From IMG/VR virus record IMGVR_UViG_3300017788_000136, positions 1 through 27,629 of that record: DNA of 27,629 nt. One strand, 5' to 3'. Shown here in pieces: positions 1 through 7,310 of this stretch (position 1 is its first letter; the number at the start of each line of letters is the position of its first letter). Source of the stretch: a virus. A program made the translations under genes and the position numbers. The notes beneath the pieces were generated by a model. It saw only the letters and a list, made by a program, of their open reading frames with translations. It was not told the origin of the DNA and searched no databases.

Positions 1-2733
1 CGTGTCAACAGCGTCATTGCTGGCAAGGACATTGCTTGCCACACCGATTCCAGCGGTATTTCAGGCGGTGTCGCCTGCACCGATGGCAAGAATGTCTACT
101 TCTCAGTAGACAAGTTGCTGAACTGGTTCAAGGTTCTGCGCAACAGTCGCTACAACCCGAAGGCGTATGGCAATGCGTTGCGCTCAATCATGGATTTCCG
201 TGGCATCAACTACCACGAACTTGCGCACATCTTGTTCACGCCCAACGGAAGCACCTTCCACGAAGCGCTTTTTGGGCATGCAACGAACTACTACGGAACA
301 CACCCAGCAGATTCAATGTTCTGGCCAATCAAGCCCACGAAGGTTCGCTATTGGCAAACGCAGGTCAGAACGGAAACTAATGAACGGGGTGAAAAGGAAG
401 CCGTATCTTTCCAGGGTTCGGATGACTACGACTGCCACGCTGTACACATTCCGAGGTGGCTAGAAGTCGTGCCAATGCTTGCCTTGTACGAGCGACACAA
501 TCGGGGAATGCTGGTTGCTAACGCCAAGTTCGCACCATCTTTGACGAAGGTTCTGTCTGACAAGAAGAAGCCTTTCTGGTTGACCAAGCACCAAGTCACA
601 GGTGGCGTTGAAGCCCTGAAAGCAGGATGGCAAGCGTTCACGCAAAACACCTCGGACAAAGCGCCGCCACAAGTCCTCAAAGACCACGGACTGTTTGACA
701 TGCCATACGGCGGGTACGGTACCGATTCGCAACGCCGTTCCGTCAGGTGGGCGCCAATGCATGATGCCTTCGTCAAGTACGAGCGCCATTGGCAATCTTG
801 CCGTGACATGCTTTCGCCACATATTCGTCAAATCGTCAAGGAACTGGATTCGCAACCAATCTTTGAGGCATTGTCGCTTGATGAAAAAGGCAAAATGCAA
901 TCGTGGAAGATGATTGCCACGGTTTCTAGCAACGATTACGAACTGCAACATCCGCACGACATGGGAAGCGATGCAGTTCGCTTTTTCTACTCCTATCGCT
1001 TTAATAGCGAAGACTGCAAGCGGGCATGGAACTTGCTTGAAGACATGCGCATTGAATCGCTCATGGTCGCCAAGTATGCACCAGTTCGCCACTACTTCGC
1101 TGCCGCTGTACTTCAGCACCTGATTAAGGCGGTAGAAAACACGGCTAGGCACATCAGCATCCAATCGCTTGATGAAGTGAAAGCGGTTCAAGCACAACTT
1201 TGGCTGTTCGTTTACGGCAGGCGCTACCTGCCCCAATCGCTGATTCAGCAAGCACGCACTGTCTTTCAGAATCAGTTCAAGGCAACGGATGGGCAAATGA
1301 AAGAACTTGAACTAATCATTGACACATTTCGCCATGCGCCCGTCAGCAAAGACAAGATTTGGCTGGAAGCGAACAAGGGCAACATTGCGTTGCTGGTGAT
1401 GCGATTCTTGGAAATCGTTGACATGGAACTGGGCGTTCCGTTCATTAAAGGTTCCAACAGTTTCCAATATGACAGTCACGACAATCAGAACGGCGGTTCG
1501 GCACCTTCCACCAGCGACATTGAAGAAATGGTGGAAAAAGTCCGTGCCAATGACGAACAGGCTGACGAACAGGAAGGCGAGCAGGAAGATGAAAGCAAGT
1601 CTGGCGGTTCTTCGGCTGGCGAGCAGGAAGATGAAGACGCTGTAGGCGATGCCGATGACGGTGCCGACGACAGCGACGAAGACGGCGACGAAGAATCCGA
1701 ATCAGACACGGAAAAATCGGCGCCACCTTCACCCGAAAGCGATGAAAAAGATTCCGAACGCACCAACATTCCTGCAAATGGCGCCAGCAAGACAGGCACC
1801 AAGTTCGGTAGTAATCCAGATGCCGAAGCACTTGTGCGCACAGCACGCAGGATTCTGGATGCCACTACGGAAACGCTGATTGAGCAGGCACAAGAAACGA
1901 TGACAACCGTTGCGAAGCGTGTTGAAAAGATTCGTGAAGCGAACCTGTTCAAAGACCCTGTGCAGGCGAAGGCAACCATTCCTGTCGGCACTGACTGGCG
2001 CTTAATGTCTGTGTCGCTTCGTGGCGCTCTACGCCAACTTCAGGCGTATCGTGAAAATGATTGGAATCGTGGAACAGACAACGGCACCGTCAACATCGGT
2101 GCGTTCATTGACAGTCGTGGTCTTCACACCGATTTCTTTGACGAATGGGTTGACGATGGCGACGAGCGTGCCGATTGTGAAATCATCATTCTGATGGATT
2201 CCAGCGGTTCAATGGGCGGTCAGATGGATGAAGCGTGTTCGGTAAGTTGGGCAATCAAGAACGCTTGCCAAGACACAGGTATTCCTTGTTCGGTATTCAT
2301 GTACGACACGACCTACCAACTTGTCTGCGGCCCGAATGACAGAATGGCAAAGAACGAAGTGCCGCTGTTCAATGAAGGCGGTGGCACAGAACCACAGGCG
2401 CTTTTGAACATTGTCGGTTCGTATCTGACCCATGTTTCGGATGCGAAGCACAAGATTCTGTTCAGCGTCACCGATGGCGCATGGGGCGGTGGCGACTACG
2501 CAGGTATCTTGGGCGGCATGAATCAGGCAGGCGTAGAAACCATCCTGCTTCAGTTGCCCCGATATTCGTTGGCGTACCTACAGGCTCGTGGCCACGGTGC
2601 CGATTGGAAGGAAGCGTTCTCGCAACTTCCAGCAGGCAATTACGGTCACAGTCGCCACATTCAGTGCTTCGGCATCATGGAACTAGGCAAGTCCATCAGC
2701 CGCATTCTTGTAGAGGGGGTGAAAAATCGCTAA
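1..2733 (+). CDS. VWA-domain protein with HExxH motif, CobT/DUF2201-like (5' partial)
   Basis: The frame is open from base 1, so the gene begins upstream; the TTG at 115 is only an internal codon. At least 910 residues are encoded. An HELAH motif (bases 214-228, residues 72-76) fits the HExxH zinc site of the putative metallopeptidase N-terminal domain found with DUF2201. A Glu/Asp-rich, low-complexity linker follows (about bases 1540-1760). The C-terminal half carries a von Willebrand A domain with the MIDAS signature DSSGS (D at residue 733, base 2197) and a later TDG. Proteins of this build usually work with a MoxR-type AAA+ ATPase in metal-dependent remodelling or chelatase-like complexes; the ATPase gene would be expected just upstream, outside the window. 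In phages the role is unknown. Domain recognition is fairly firm; peptidase activity is unproven. Confidence 0.85.
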   Translation, partial: RVNSVIAGKDIACHTDSSGISGGVACTDGKNVYFSVDKLLNWFKVLRNSRYNPKAYGNALRSIMDFRGINYHELAHILFTPNGSTFHEALFGHATNYYGTHPADSMFWPIKPTKVRYWQTQVRTETNERGEKEAVSFQGSDDYDCHAVHIPRWLEVVPMLALYERHNRGMLVANAKFAPSLTKVLSDKKKPFWLTKHQVTGGVEALKAGWQAFTQNTSDKAPPQVLKDHGLFDMPYGGYGTDSQRRSVRWAPMHDAFVKYERHWQSCRDMLSPHIRQIVKELDSQPIFEALSLDEKGKMQSWKMIATVSSNDYELQHPHDMGSDAVRFFYSYRFNSEDCKRAWNLLEDMRIESLMVAKYAPVRHYFAAAVLQHLIKAVENTARHISIQSLDEVKAVQAQLWLFVYGRRYLPQSLIQQARTVFQNQFKATDGQMKELELIIDTFRHAPVSKDKIWLEANKGNIALLVMRFLEIVDMELGVPFIKGSNSFQYDSHDNQNGGSAPSTSDIEEMVEKVRANDEQADEQEGEQEDESKSGGSSAGEQEDEDAVGDADDGADDSDEDGDEESESDTEKSAPPSPESDEKDSERTNIPANGASKTGTKFGSNPDAEALVRTARRILDATTETLIEQAQETMTTVAKRVEKIREANLFKDPVQAKATIPVGTDWRLMSVSLRGALRQLQAYRENDWNRGTDNGTVNIGAFIDSRGLHTDFFDEWVDDGDERADCEIIILMDSSGSMGGQMDEACSVSWAIKNACQDTGIPCSVFMYDTTYQLVCGPNDRMAKNEVPLFNEGGGTEPQALLNIVGSYLTHVSDAKHKILFSVTDGAWGGGDYAGILGGMNQAGVETILLQLPRYSLAYLQARGHGADWKEAFSQLPAGNYGHSRHIQCFGIMELGKSISRILVEGVKNR

Positions 2734-2743
2734 AAACACCAGC

Positions 2744-2773
2744 CCGACATCAATGACAACCAACTGGTACAAT
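2744..2773 (+). promoter_or_regulatory. Candidate extended -10 promoter
   Basis: CCGACA (2744-2749, 4 of 6 matches to TTGACA) is followed after 18 bases by TACAAT (2768-2773, 5 of 6 to TATAAT), and the -10 is preceded by TGG, the extended -10 element. A start near 2780 would give a leader of about 29 bases containing the Shine-Dalgarno sequence of the next gene. It would drive the small-gene operon that begins at 2809. Found by eye only. Confidence 0.4.
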
Positions 2774-2808
2774 GAAATCCACGACAAACCAAGATAGGAG
2801 AAAACACC

Positions 2809-3270
2809 GTGGCTAAGAAAAGAAGGGGCGCTCGCTTCGTCAGCGAACAACCCGAAGAAGAAACCGTGACGGAAGAAACCGAAGAAACCGATTCGGAAGA
2901 AACAGCCGAACCCGATGAAGATGAAGCGGGCGATGCCGAAGATTCCGATGAAGGCGATGAAGAGCAGGAAGAACTGGAAGTAGAAGAAGTCAGCATCAAG
3001 TTGGCTTCCCCGAAACAGTTCGTCAACAAACTCTCTGCCAACATCACAGAAAAGACACAGGTGCTATTCCACATTGGCGGTACCCTTGTGGCGGCTTGCG
3101 ATAACGGCGAATCAGGTTCCGATTCGCTGGTTCGTATCCTGCCCACACAGCATGCCGCTGATTTGGCGCAGTTCCTGTACGACGAGTTGGAAGGCGAAGG
3201 TCAAGACCCGAACACGGTCAAAGACATCGCCAAGAACGGCTACGACTTCGTTATCAGCACTACTTGGTGA
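2809..3270 (+). CDS. Acidic protein of unknown function
   Basis: A protein of 153 residues with a GTG start preceded by ATAGGAG at 2794-2800. After a short basic N-terminus (MAKKRRGARF) there is a highly acidic segment, residues about 14-60, dominated by Glu and Asp, and then a globular-looking C-terminal part with alternating hydrophobic residues and no motif I recognise. Its acidic block resembles in composition the linker of the preceding VWA protein. It is the first gene after the candidate promoter and is followed by a 149-base gap. It could be a DNA mimic or a binding partner of a basic protein, but nothing in the sequence proves this. Confidence 0.75.
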   Translation: MAKKRRGARFVSEQPEEETVTEETEETDSEETAEPDEDEAGDAEDSDEGDEEQEELEVEEVSIKLASPKQFVNKLSANITEKTQVLFHIGGTLVAACDNGESGSDSLVRILPTQHAADLAQFLYDELEGEGQDPNTVKDIAKNGYDFVISTTW

Positions 3271-3290
3271 CGGATTCGTACCTGCAATAC

Positions 3291-3336
3291 CCGCCTGCCA
3301 TCGGCAAAGCAATCCGCCCATGTCGGTGGCAGGCGG
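3291..3336 (+). other. Perfect inverted repeat downstream of the acidic gene
   Basis: CCGCCTGCCA (3291-3300) pairs perfectly with TGGCAGGCGG (3327-3336) across a 26-base loop. No T-run follows, so it does not look like a classical terminator. It may be a 3' processing or protection hairpin, or part of the structured leader immediately downstream. Confidence 0.5.
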
Positions 3337-3350
3337 TGGAATACCGAATA

Positions 3351-3419
3351 CGGTGACGCTCGCCAAAAGCGGCGCCACCGCAACACCAAAACCACAACGC
3401 CTTGAAGGAGGCAAACGCA
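3351..3419 (+). promoter_or_regulatory. Structured 5' leader, copy A of a duplicated element
   Basis: CGGTG (3351-3355) pairs with CACCG (3376-3380), with an inner CGCT/AGCG pairing; an unstructured A/C-rich stretch follows, and then TTGAAGGAGGCAA with the Shine-Dalgarno AAGGAGG at 3405-3411, eight bases before the ATG at 3420. The same order of hairpin, ACCAAAAC-type spacer and CCTTGAAGGAGGCAA recurs at 4205-4297. The resemblance is seen directly; a regulatory role is inferred. Confidence 0.5.
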
Positions 3420-3602
3420 ATGAAAAGGAAATTCAGAGATGGCAAACTGCTATTTCAGGAACTGGCAAAGTTGGATAATGTCAGAATCCTGAGCGAAGAA
3501 GAATCCAGAGCAATTCTGGCAGGCATTGAATTCAACGGTAATACCTGCATTGCCAGACCCAAAAACCACAACCAGCAACTTCCACAGGAGGAAGCACAAT
3601 GA
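3420..3602 (+). CDS. Small hypothetical protein
   Basis: A protein of 60 residues starting MKRKFRDGKL. The ATG at 3420 is chosen over the upstream in-frame ATG at 3402 because a full AAGGAGG lies eight bases before it. The N-terminal half is basic and the rest probably helical. No family is recognised. Residues NVRILSEEE share 13 identical bases (3480-3492) with a stretch in the membrane-protein gene (4532-4544), which also follows a copy of the same leader. The last codons contain the Shine-Dalgarno sequence of the next gene, and the stop overlaps its start (ATGA at 3599-3602), so the two are likely translationally coupled. Confidence 0.7.
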   Translation: MKRKFRDGKLLFQELAKLDNVRILSEEESRAILAGIEFNGNTCIARPKNHNQQLPQEEAQ

Positions 3603-3850
3603 AAAAAATCACCGAAGCACAGTTCCGCAAGCGGAACGCCAAACGGCGTAAGGAATTAGCCGAGCGGCTGACAGAAGCCCGAATCAGTCTCGGATTGTCG
3701 CAGATGCGCCTGTCCGAATTGGCGGGCGTGGATAGGAAGACCATCAATCGGATTGAGAACGAACACTTCTCACCAAGCGTGGATACCTTCTGGCGCTTGT
3801 GCCAAGTGTTGCGTATCAAGCCATCGGCACTTCTGAACGAAGGCAAATAG
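3599..3850 (+). CDS. XRE-family helix-turn-helix regulator
   Basis: A protein of 83 residues with AGGAGG at 3586-3591 before an ATG that overlaps the preceding stop. Residues about 22-80 have the Cro/CI-type helix-turn-helix pattern: GLSQMRLSELAGV, then a recognition helix DRKTINRIENE, then SVDTFWRLCQVL. That is a complete single-domain regulator with a basic N-terminal extension (residues 1-20). It lacks a dimerisation or peptidase domain, so it is the Cro or antitoxin size class rather than a full CI repressor. It probably binds an operator in or near this operon; the duplicated leader hairpins nearby are possible targets, though that is speculation. No toxin-like partner of the HigB type is evident beside it. 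Confidence 0.85.
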   Translation: MKKITEAQFRKRNAKRRKELAERLTEARISLGLSQMRLSELAGVDRKTINRIENEHFSPSVDTFWRLCQVLRIKPSALLNEGK

Positions 3851-3853
3851 CCG

Positions 3854-4195
3854 ATGACGATTGAACGCTTCTACAAGATTGAGGCGCTGATTCGTGTTCC
3901 GATTGACCACGAGTTTCCTGCCGACACAAGACAAGCGGTTCACATGCAGTACAAGAATGAAGCCACCGCTTCGGACTTGCTTCTGGAAGAAATCAAGAAC
4001 CTGCTCAACAATGCTGGATTCAGGGTTGAATCGCTGGCAACTGGTTTAAGCGCCTATCGGGTGCTTGACGATGAAACTGGCCAAGTCCTGTACAGAACAA
4101 GTCACGGCAATGCAACGCTGGAAATCACGGCAGATGAAGCGTTGAGCGCAATCGGAAAGTCCGTTCAGAAAATCAACGAATGGGACTTTGAATAG
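3854..4195 (+). CDS. Hypothetical protein
   Basis: A protein of 113 residues beginning three bases after the stop of the XRE gene, so probably in the same transcript. A weak GAAGG lies about eleven bases before the ATG. The predicted pattern is alternating strands and helices (an N-terminal strand, a helix with LLLEEIKNLLNNAGF, then two strands), with no transmembrane segment, cysteine cluster or catalytic motif. I do not recognise the family. Its acidic C-terminus ends just before a strong hairpin at 4205-4242. Confidence 0.7.
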   Translation: MTIERFYKIEALIRVPIDHEFPADTRQAVHMQYKNEATASDLLLEEIKNLLNNAGFRVESLATGLSAYRVLDDETGQVLYRTSHGNATLEITADEALSAIGKSVQKINEWDFE

Positions 4196-4204
4196 TTCGC
4201 CCGT

Positions 4205-4297
4205 TGTCACGGTGGCTCGCACCAAGCGCCGCCACCGTGACACAGCGAATAGCAATACCAAAACAACCACCACAAGCCTTGAAGGAGGCAATAAGTA
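4205..4297 (+). promoter_or_regulatory. Structured 5' leader, copy B of a duplicated element
   Basis: A perfect 12-base-pair inverted repeat, TGTCACGGTGGC (4205-4216) with GCCACCGTGACA (4231-4242), has a 14-base loop. An A/C-rich single-stranded stretch follows, then CCTTGAAGGAGGCAA with AAGGAGG at 4282-4288, nine bases before the ATG at 4298. The core CGGTG...GCTCGC...AGCG...CGCCACCG aligns with the hairpin at 3351-3380, and the 3' part aligns with the leader of the gene at 3420. There is no T-run, so a terminator is unlikely; a protein- or ribosome-responsive leader, or an mRNA-stabilising hairpin, is more plausible. Confidence 0.5.
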
Positions 4298-4681
4298 ATG
4301 AATGACAAACTGACACCGTTCCAACGGCTGGTCATGGCAAACACAGTTGTATTTGCGCTGAGCGTGCTTATGTTCCTGCCAGAAGAACAGCCGTACAACG
4401 ACACCAGCACAATGGGGTGGGCGCTTTACTTCGCCATCTTCTTCATTGCGCTCGCATTCGCAATCCGTTCGTGGATTGACTATTCGGTGTTCAAGCGCCA
4501 GCAGTATCGCTGGCACTCGTTCATAGATGAAGTCAGAATCCTGACTGATGAAGAATACGAACGAGAGTTCGGGCGACTATTTCTTGATGAAGATGACCGC
4601 CCATCATGGGAATGGGATTCGGAAGATGACCCATTCCGTGATGACAATGAACCCAACAACAACAACAAAGGAGACAAATAA
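4298..4681 (+). CDS. Small membrane protein with two transmembrane segments
   Basis: A protein of 127 residues. Residues about 11-28 and 41-57 are hydrophobic and could form two membrane helices joined by a short acidic loop. After them comes a cytosolic or periplasmic tail that becomes very acidic (DEDD, EDD) and ends in four consecutive Asn before KGDK. The family is not recognised; a two-helix phage protein of this size might be a holin-like or host-takeover membrane protein, but the long hydrophilic tail is unusual for a holin and the lysozyme gene is three genes away. Its terminal codons form the A/C-rich stretch and AAAGGAG (4667-4673) that serve the next gene, whose start overlaps the stop by one base. 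Confidence 0.75.
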   Translation: MNDKLTPFQRLVMANTVVFALSVLMFLPEEQPYNDTSTMGWALYFAIFFIALAFAIRSWIDYSVFKRQQYRWHSFIDEVRILTDEEYEREFGRLFLDEDDRPSWEWDSEDDPFRDDNEPNNNNKGDK

Positions 4682-5130
4682 TGAAAGCCAAGCAGTCAGT
4701 CATCTGTCCCATGAGCAGAATCGCAGCAGTGGAAGAACACAGTTTCTTAGCAGGAAGCGGTGTTAAAGTTTCTTGGAATGTCTTGGGTGATAAACGCAAG
4801 ACGGTAAGAATCTGCAAAGACTGCGCACGATGGAATATGCACGAAGGCACGATTGATGCGTGGAATTGGGGAGTGGCAAAACACGGCGAAGAACAAGAAC
4901 TTCAGTGGCTAAATTCAGTTCGCTGGATGACTCGTGCTTGCACCCTTATTCGTGACGGATGGAATGATGACGGTACCCCTAAATGGATACATAAGTATCC
5001 AGAGTTGCATCAGCAACTGAAAGAAATAAGGGAAGCAGATGACAGAAGACTTGAAGAAAGACATGAAGAAATGATGAGAGTTGTCAATCCGAAAGCGTTC
5101 ACCAACAACAACCAAGGAGAAAAGCAATGA
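4681..5130 (+). CDS. Hypothetical protein with CxxC motif
   Basis: A protein of 149 residues; the ATG overlaps the preceding stop by one base and uses the Shine-Dalgarno AAAGGAG in the tail of that gene. It holds Cys9 and an ICKDC motif (Cys45, Cys48) that could take part in a zinc knuckle, several Trp residues in the middle, and a charged helical stretch near the C-terminus (KEIREADDRRLEERHEEMM) that may be coiled coil. The tail again has three Asn in a row, encoded by the A/C-rich leader of the following gene. No family is recognised. Confidence 0.7.
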   Translation: MKAKQSVICPMSRIAAVEEHSFLAGSGVKVSWNVLGDKRKTVRICKDCARWNMHEGTIDAWNWGVAKHGEEQELQWLNSVRWMTRACTLIRDGWNDDGTPKWIHKYPELHQQLKEIREADDRRLEERHEEMMRVVNPKAFTNNNQGEKQ

Positions 5131-5522
5131 ACTATCAGACAGAAAGAGCGATTGAAGACCTACTTGATGACATTGACTTCCACCAACAGGAAGCCGATGT
5201 TCATGAGAAGAGAGTCAGTGAAGCCAAAGAAGCGCTGTTCGCACTTCTTGAAAAGCACGAACTAGAAACCATCAAAGTCGGTGAAGAAGGCGAATCGGCA
5301 AAAGTCACCATCGTTCGCCCGACCAGCATGGAATTTGATGAAGCGGGTTTGAAGGATGCGGTATCCGAAACCGTGTGGCGACATATCACGAAACTTGTGC
5401 TAGACAAGAAAGCATTGGAAGATGCCGTAGCAAGGGGCAAAGTTTCCGTTGAAACGGTTGCACAGCACAGCAAAGAAGTGGCAAAGAAGCCATACCTGAA
5501 AATCACAAGGGAGAAAAAGTAA
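5127..5522 (+). CDS. Hypothetical coiled-coil phage protein
   Basis: A protein of 131 residues overlapping the previous stop by four bases (ATGA), with AAGGAG at 5114-5119. Residues about 5-50 form a charged amphipathic helix, likely coiled coil, followed by a compact part with a KVTIVRPTS strand and a helical LDKKALEDAVARGKVS segment, and a lysine-rich end. The arrangement resembles uncharacterised small proteins often seen in actinophage early regions, but I cannot name a family with confidence. It directly precedes the transglycosylase gene with no gap. Confidence 0.7.
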   Translation: MNYQTERAIEDLLDDIDFHQQEADVHEKRVSEAKEALFALLEKHELETIKVGEEGESAKVTIVRPTSMEFDEAGLKDAVSETVWRHITKLVLDKKALEDAVARGKVSVETVAQHSKEVAKKPYLKITREKK

Positions 5523-6056
5523 ATGGTCAGATTTATCGCTAGTGCGCTAAGCACTGTGGTAGCAATGGCAGTGTCGTTCGTAGGAATGTACGACGAACCT
5601 GCCGTTGCCCCGCCTTTACCTGCCGTAAGGCAGGCACAAGAAACAACAACCACTACAAGCACTACAACCAGCACGACGACTTCAACCATCGTCGTTGAAG
5701 AACCGAAGAAACAGCCGAAGCGAATTGGTAGATGCCCGAAGTTTGAACCATTGTTTGAGCAGTACGGGCTGCTACCAGTTGACACATTTTCTTACATCGC
5801 ATTCCGTGAGTCGGGTTGCCGACCCAAAGCGGTCAATGCGAAGTGGGATAGTAAAGGCAACATTATCTGGACACTGAACAAGAACGGTTCTTATGACATC
5901 GGGCTTCTGCAAATCAATTCCAGTTGGAGAACTGTGACTAGAAACATTTGCGGTGGCGACATTGCGATGCTTTATGAACTGGACTGCAACCTTCGGGTGG
6001 CGAAGTATCTGCTTGACAACGGCGGATTAGGGCATTGGGAAGTGATGAAGAACTAA
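5523..6056 (+). CDS. Lysozyme-like / lytic transglycosylase (SLT fold) with N-terminal signal or anchor
   Basis: A protein of 177 residues. Residues 1-22 form a hydrophobic signal sequence or membrane anchor; residues 41-55 are a Thr/Ser linker typical of exported cell-wall proteins. The C-terminal domain (about 68-177) shows the goose-lysozyme/SLT pattern: FRESG with the likely catalytic Glu96, then DIGLLQINSSW (residues 125-135), and a late helix with repeated RVAKYLLDNGG. Such domains cleave the glycan strand of peptidoglycan. The signal sequence suggests Sec export, as in SAR-type or secreted endolysins, although a virion role cannot be excluded. It ends the transcript, since a strong terminator begins 20 bases downstream. 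No amidase or holin gene is adjacent. Confidence 0.85.
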   Translation: MVRFIASALSTVVAMAVSFVGMYDEPAVAPPLPAVRQAQETTTTTSTTTSTTTSTIVVEEPKKQPKRIGRCPKFEPLFEQYGLLPVDTFSYIAFRESGCRPKAVNAKWDSKGNIIWTLNKNGSYDIGLLQINSSWRTVTRNICGGDIAMLYELDCNLRVAKYLLDNGGLGHWEVMKN

Positions 6057-6076
6057 ACGCCATCCACGCAAGATTT

Positions 6077-6122
6077 AACCCCTGCGTTACGGTACCCCCC
6101 GCCGTAGCGCAGGGGTTTTTCT
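6077..6122 (+). terminator. Strong intrinsic terminator
   Basis: AACCCCTGCGTTACGG (6077-6092) pairs with CCGTAGCGCAGGGGTT (6102-6117) through 16 pairs including one G-T wobble, with a nine-base C-rich loop, immediately followed by a T-rich tract (TTTTTCTTT). This is a textbook rho-independent terminator ending the transcript that carries the transglycosylase gene. Confidence 0.92.
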
Positions 6123-6188
6123 TTGCCTGAAATCTCGCAAAAATCGGCGCCACCTGCGCACATAAACTTCGTATGCTACGCTTTACTC

Positions 6189-6485
6189 GTGGGCATTGCT
6201 TACAGTACGCATCCGAGAACATTTGATGAACTATGCGAATCGGTTCGTGGTCAAGTAGAGCGTGCCAGAGAACTTGGCATTGTTGGCGAGATGGTGCCAT
6301 TTGAAGAAGCGGTAGAACTGACTTCGGAATCCATGCTCGGCTTGCTGGACAGGGTTCGCCATCTGTCAGAAATAGCAACTCACCAAGCGACGATGTTCCA
6401 GCAACTCAACGACATTCTGCAATGGCTGTTCATTTATCTGGACATTCCGATTCTGGAAGACAACGCCACCGATGAGAGCAACTAA
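6189..6485 (+). CDS. Hypothetical helical protein
   Basis: The frame is open from TTG at 6123, but that codon lies on the edge of the terminator and leaves no room for a ribosome site. The GTG at 6189 (98 residues, MGIAYSTHPRTF) is a more reasonable start, though no clear Shine-Dalgarno sequence precedes it and translation could be leaderless. The product is rich in helix-forming residues and ends acidic (EDNATDESN). No motif is recognised. It overlaps the HNH gene by 14 bases, suggesting co-transcription. Confidence 0.6.
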   Translation: MGIAYSTHPRTFDELCESVRGQVERARELGIVGEMVPFEEAVELTSESMLGLLDRVRHLSEIATHQATMFQQLNDILQWLFIYLDIPILEDNATDESN

Positions 6486-6756
6486 ACAAGAAATCGCCCG
6501 CTTCAAGAAGCACATCGCCATCCAAGACGAGTGCTGGGTTTGGCAAGGGTATTGCGAACCTGCTGGGTATGGGCAGTTCAAGTTTCGTGGAATCAAGGTA
6601 AGGGCGCATAGGTGGATTTATGAAGCCTTGAATGGCGAACTGCCTGAAGGGGTGGTAGTTGACCACTTATGCCGAAATCGTGCCTGTGTACGCCCTGCGC
6701 ACCTAGAAGCGGCCACTTCTAGTGAAAATACACGGAGAGGGGTCGCCCATAGATGA
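6472..6756 (+). CDS. HNH endonuclease
   Basis: A protein of 94 residues. The core DHLCRNRACVRPAHLEA (from D64) matches the HNH_3-type signature: Asp64-His65, Cys67 and Cys72, and His77 as metal ligand, preceded by a GYGQFKFRGIKVRAHRWIYEALNG segment typical of this family. It is a compact stand-alone nuclease, common in phages either as a free-standing homing endonuclease or, next to terminases, as a packaging nuclease. No terminase is nearby, so a homing or accessory role is more likely. It starts inside the end of the preceding gene. Confidence 0.88.
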   Translation: MRATKQEIARFKKHIAIQDECWVWQGYCEPAGYGQFKFRGIKVRAHRWIYEALNGELPEGVVVDHLCRNRACVRPAHLEAATSSENTRRGVAHR

Positions 6757-6799
6757 CCATTGGAGTTGCTTTGTCGTCAATGCGCAGGTATGATTGTCA

Positions 6800-7018
6800 A
6801 TGATGAATAAACCAGAGCAACCAGAACAGGCAATCGGGGTAAGACTCATACTGCCAAGCGGATGCAAGATACTTGTCGGGCCACGGGATTTAGTGGCAGA
6901 AGAAGTAGCAAGGCTTATCCACTTGGAATCAGACCTCGGCGGTTCGTTCTACGAATACTTTCAACCACAAGGAGAAAACCATGAAGGAAGTAACACCGTA
7001 TCGGCGCTTAATCATTGA
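6800..7018 (+). CDS. Small hypothetical protein
   Basis: A protein of about 72 residues. The ATG at 6800 is preferred to TTG 6794, with ATG 6803 as a further option; a short AGGT lies upstream. A small mixed alpha/beta domain is suggested by GVRLILPSGCKILVGPRDLVAEEVARLI, but the family is not known. Its 3' end overlaps the start of the WhiB gene by 38 bases and contains that gene's Shine-Dalgarno sequence, so the two are probably coupled. Confidence 0.6.
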   Translation: MMNKPEQPEQAIGVRLILPSGCKILVGPRDLVAEEVARLIHLESDLGGSFYEYFQPQGENHEGSNTVSALNH

Positions 7019-7310
7019 GCCGAATACCAACTGGAAAGACAAGGCTCTGTGCATTGGCATGGATGCTGACATTTTCTTTCCAGAGCGAGATGGTCAGCCG
7101 ATTCAAGGCGGTAGGGGTATCTACAGCAAGGCACGCAAAGTCTGCGAAAGATGCCCAGTTCGTGCCGAGTGTCTGAACTACGCATTTCATTTCAATATGA
7201 TTGAGTTCGGAATGTTCGGTGGAATGGCGCCGAAAGAACGCAAAGAACATTTCACTCGCCTGCGCCAGTTGTTGAAGTCAATCAAGGCGCACACAGAAAG
7301 CAAGTCGTAA
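6981..7310 (+). CDS. WhiB-family Fe-S regulator (first copy)
   Basis: A protein of 109 residues with AAGGAG at 6969-6974. It has the WhiB arrangement of four cysteines: Cys24 in KALC, then Cys55-x2-Cys58-x5-Cys64 in VCERCPVRAEC, followed by a Gly-rich turn FGMFGGM in place of the usual G(V/I)WGG, and a basic C-terminus. WhiB-like proteins bind a 4Fe-4S cluster and act with the primary sigma factor; they are almost restricted to Actinobacteria and their phages, where some repress host whiB genes. The region between Cys24 and Cys55 carries a short insertion compared with compact family members. A second, divergent copy lies at 16883-17179. Confidence 0.92.
   Translation: MKEVTPYRRLIIEPNTNWKDKALCIGMDADIFFPERDGQPIQGGRGIYSKARKVCERCPVRAECLNYAFHFNMIEFGMFGGMAPKERKEHFTRLRQLLKSIKAHTESKS

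Noticed and set aside
460-1296. A 278-residue open frame on the - strand
   Set aside because: It lies entirely inside the VWA gene, has no ribosome site or recognisable motif, and no other gene in the window is on the - strand; it is a shadow of codon bias.
1485-1991. Ser-rich frame on the - strand
   Set aside because: It is the reverse reading of the acidic GAA/GAC-rich linker of the VWA protein, which yields Ser and Phe runs by composition alone.
5619-5634. CCTGCC-GTAA-GGCAGG hairpin
   Set aside because: It lies inside the transglycosylase signal/linker region, is only six pairs and has no T-run, so chance is a sufficient explanation.
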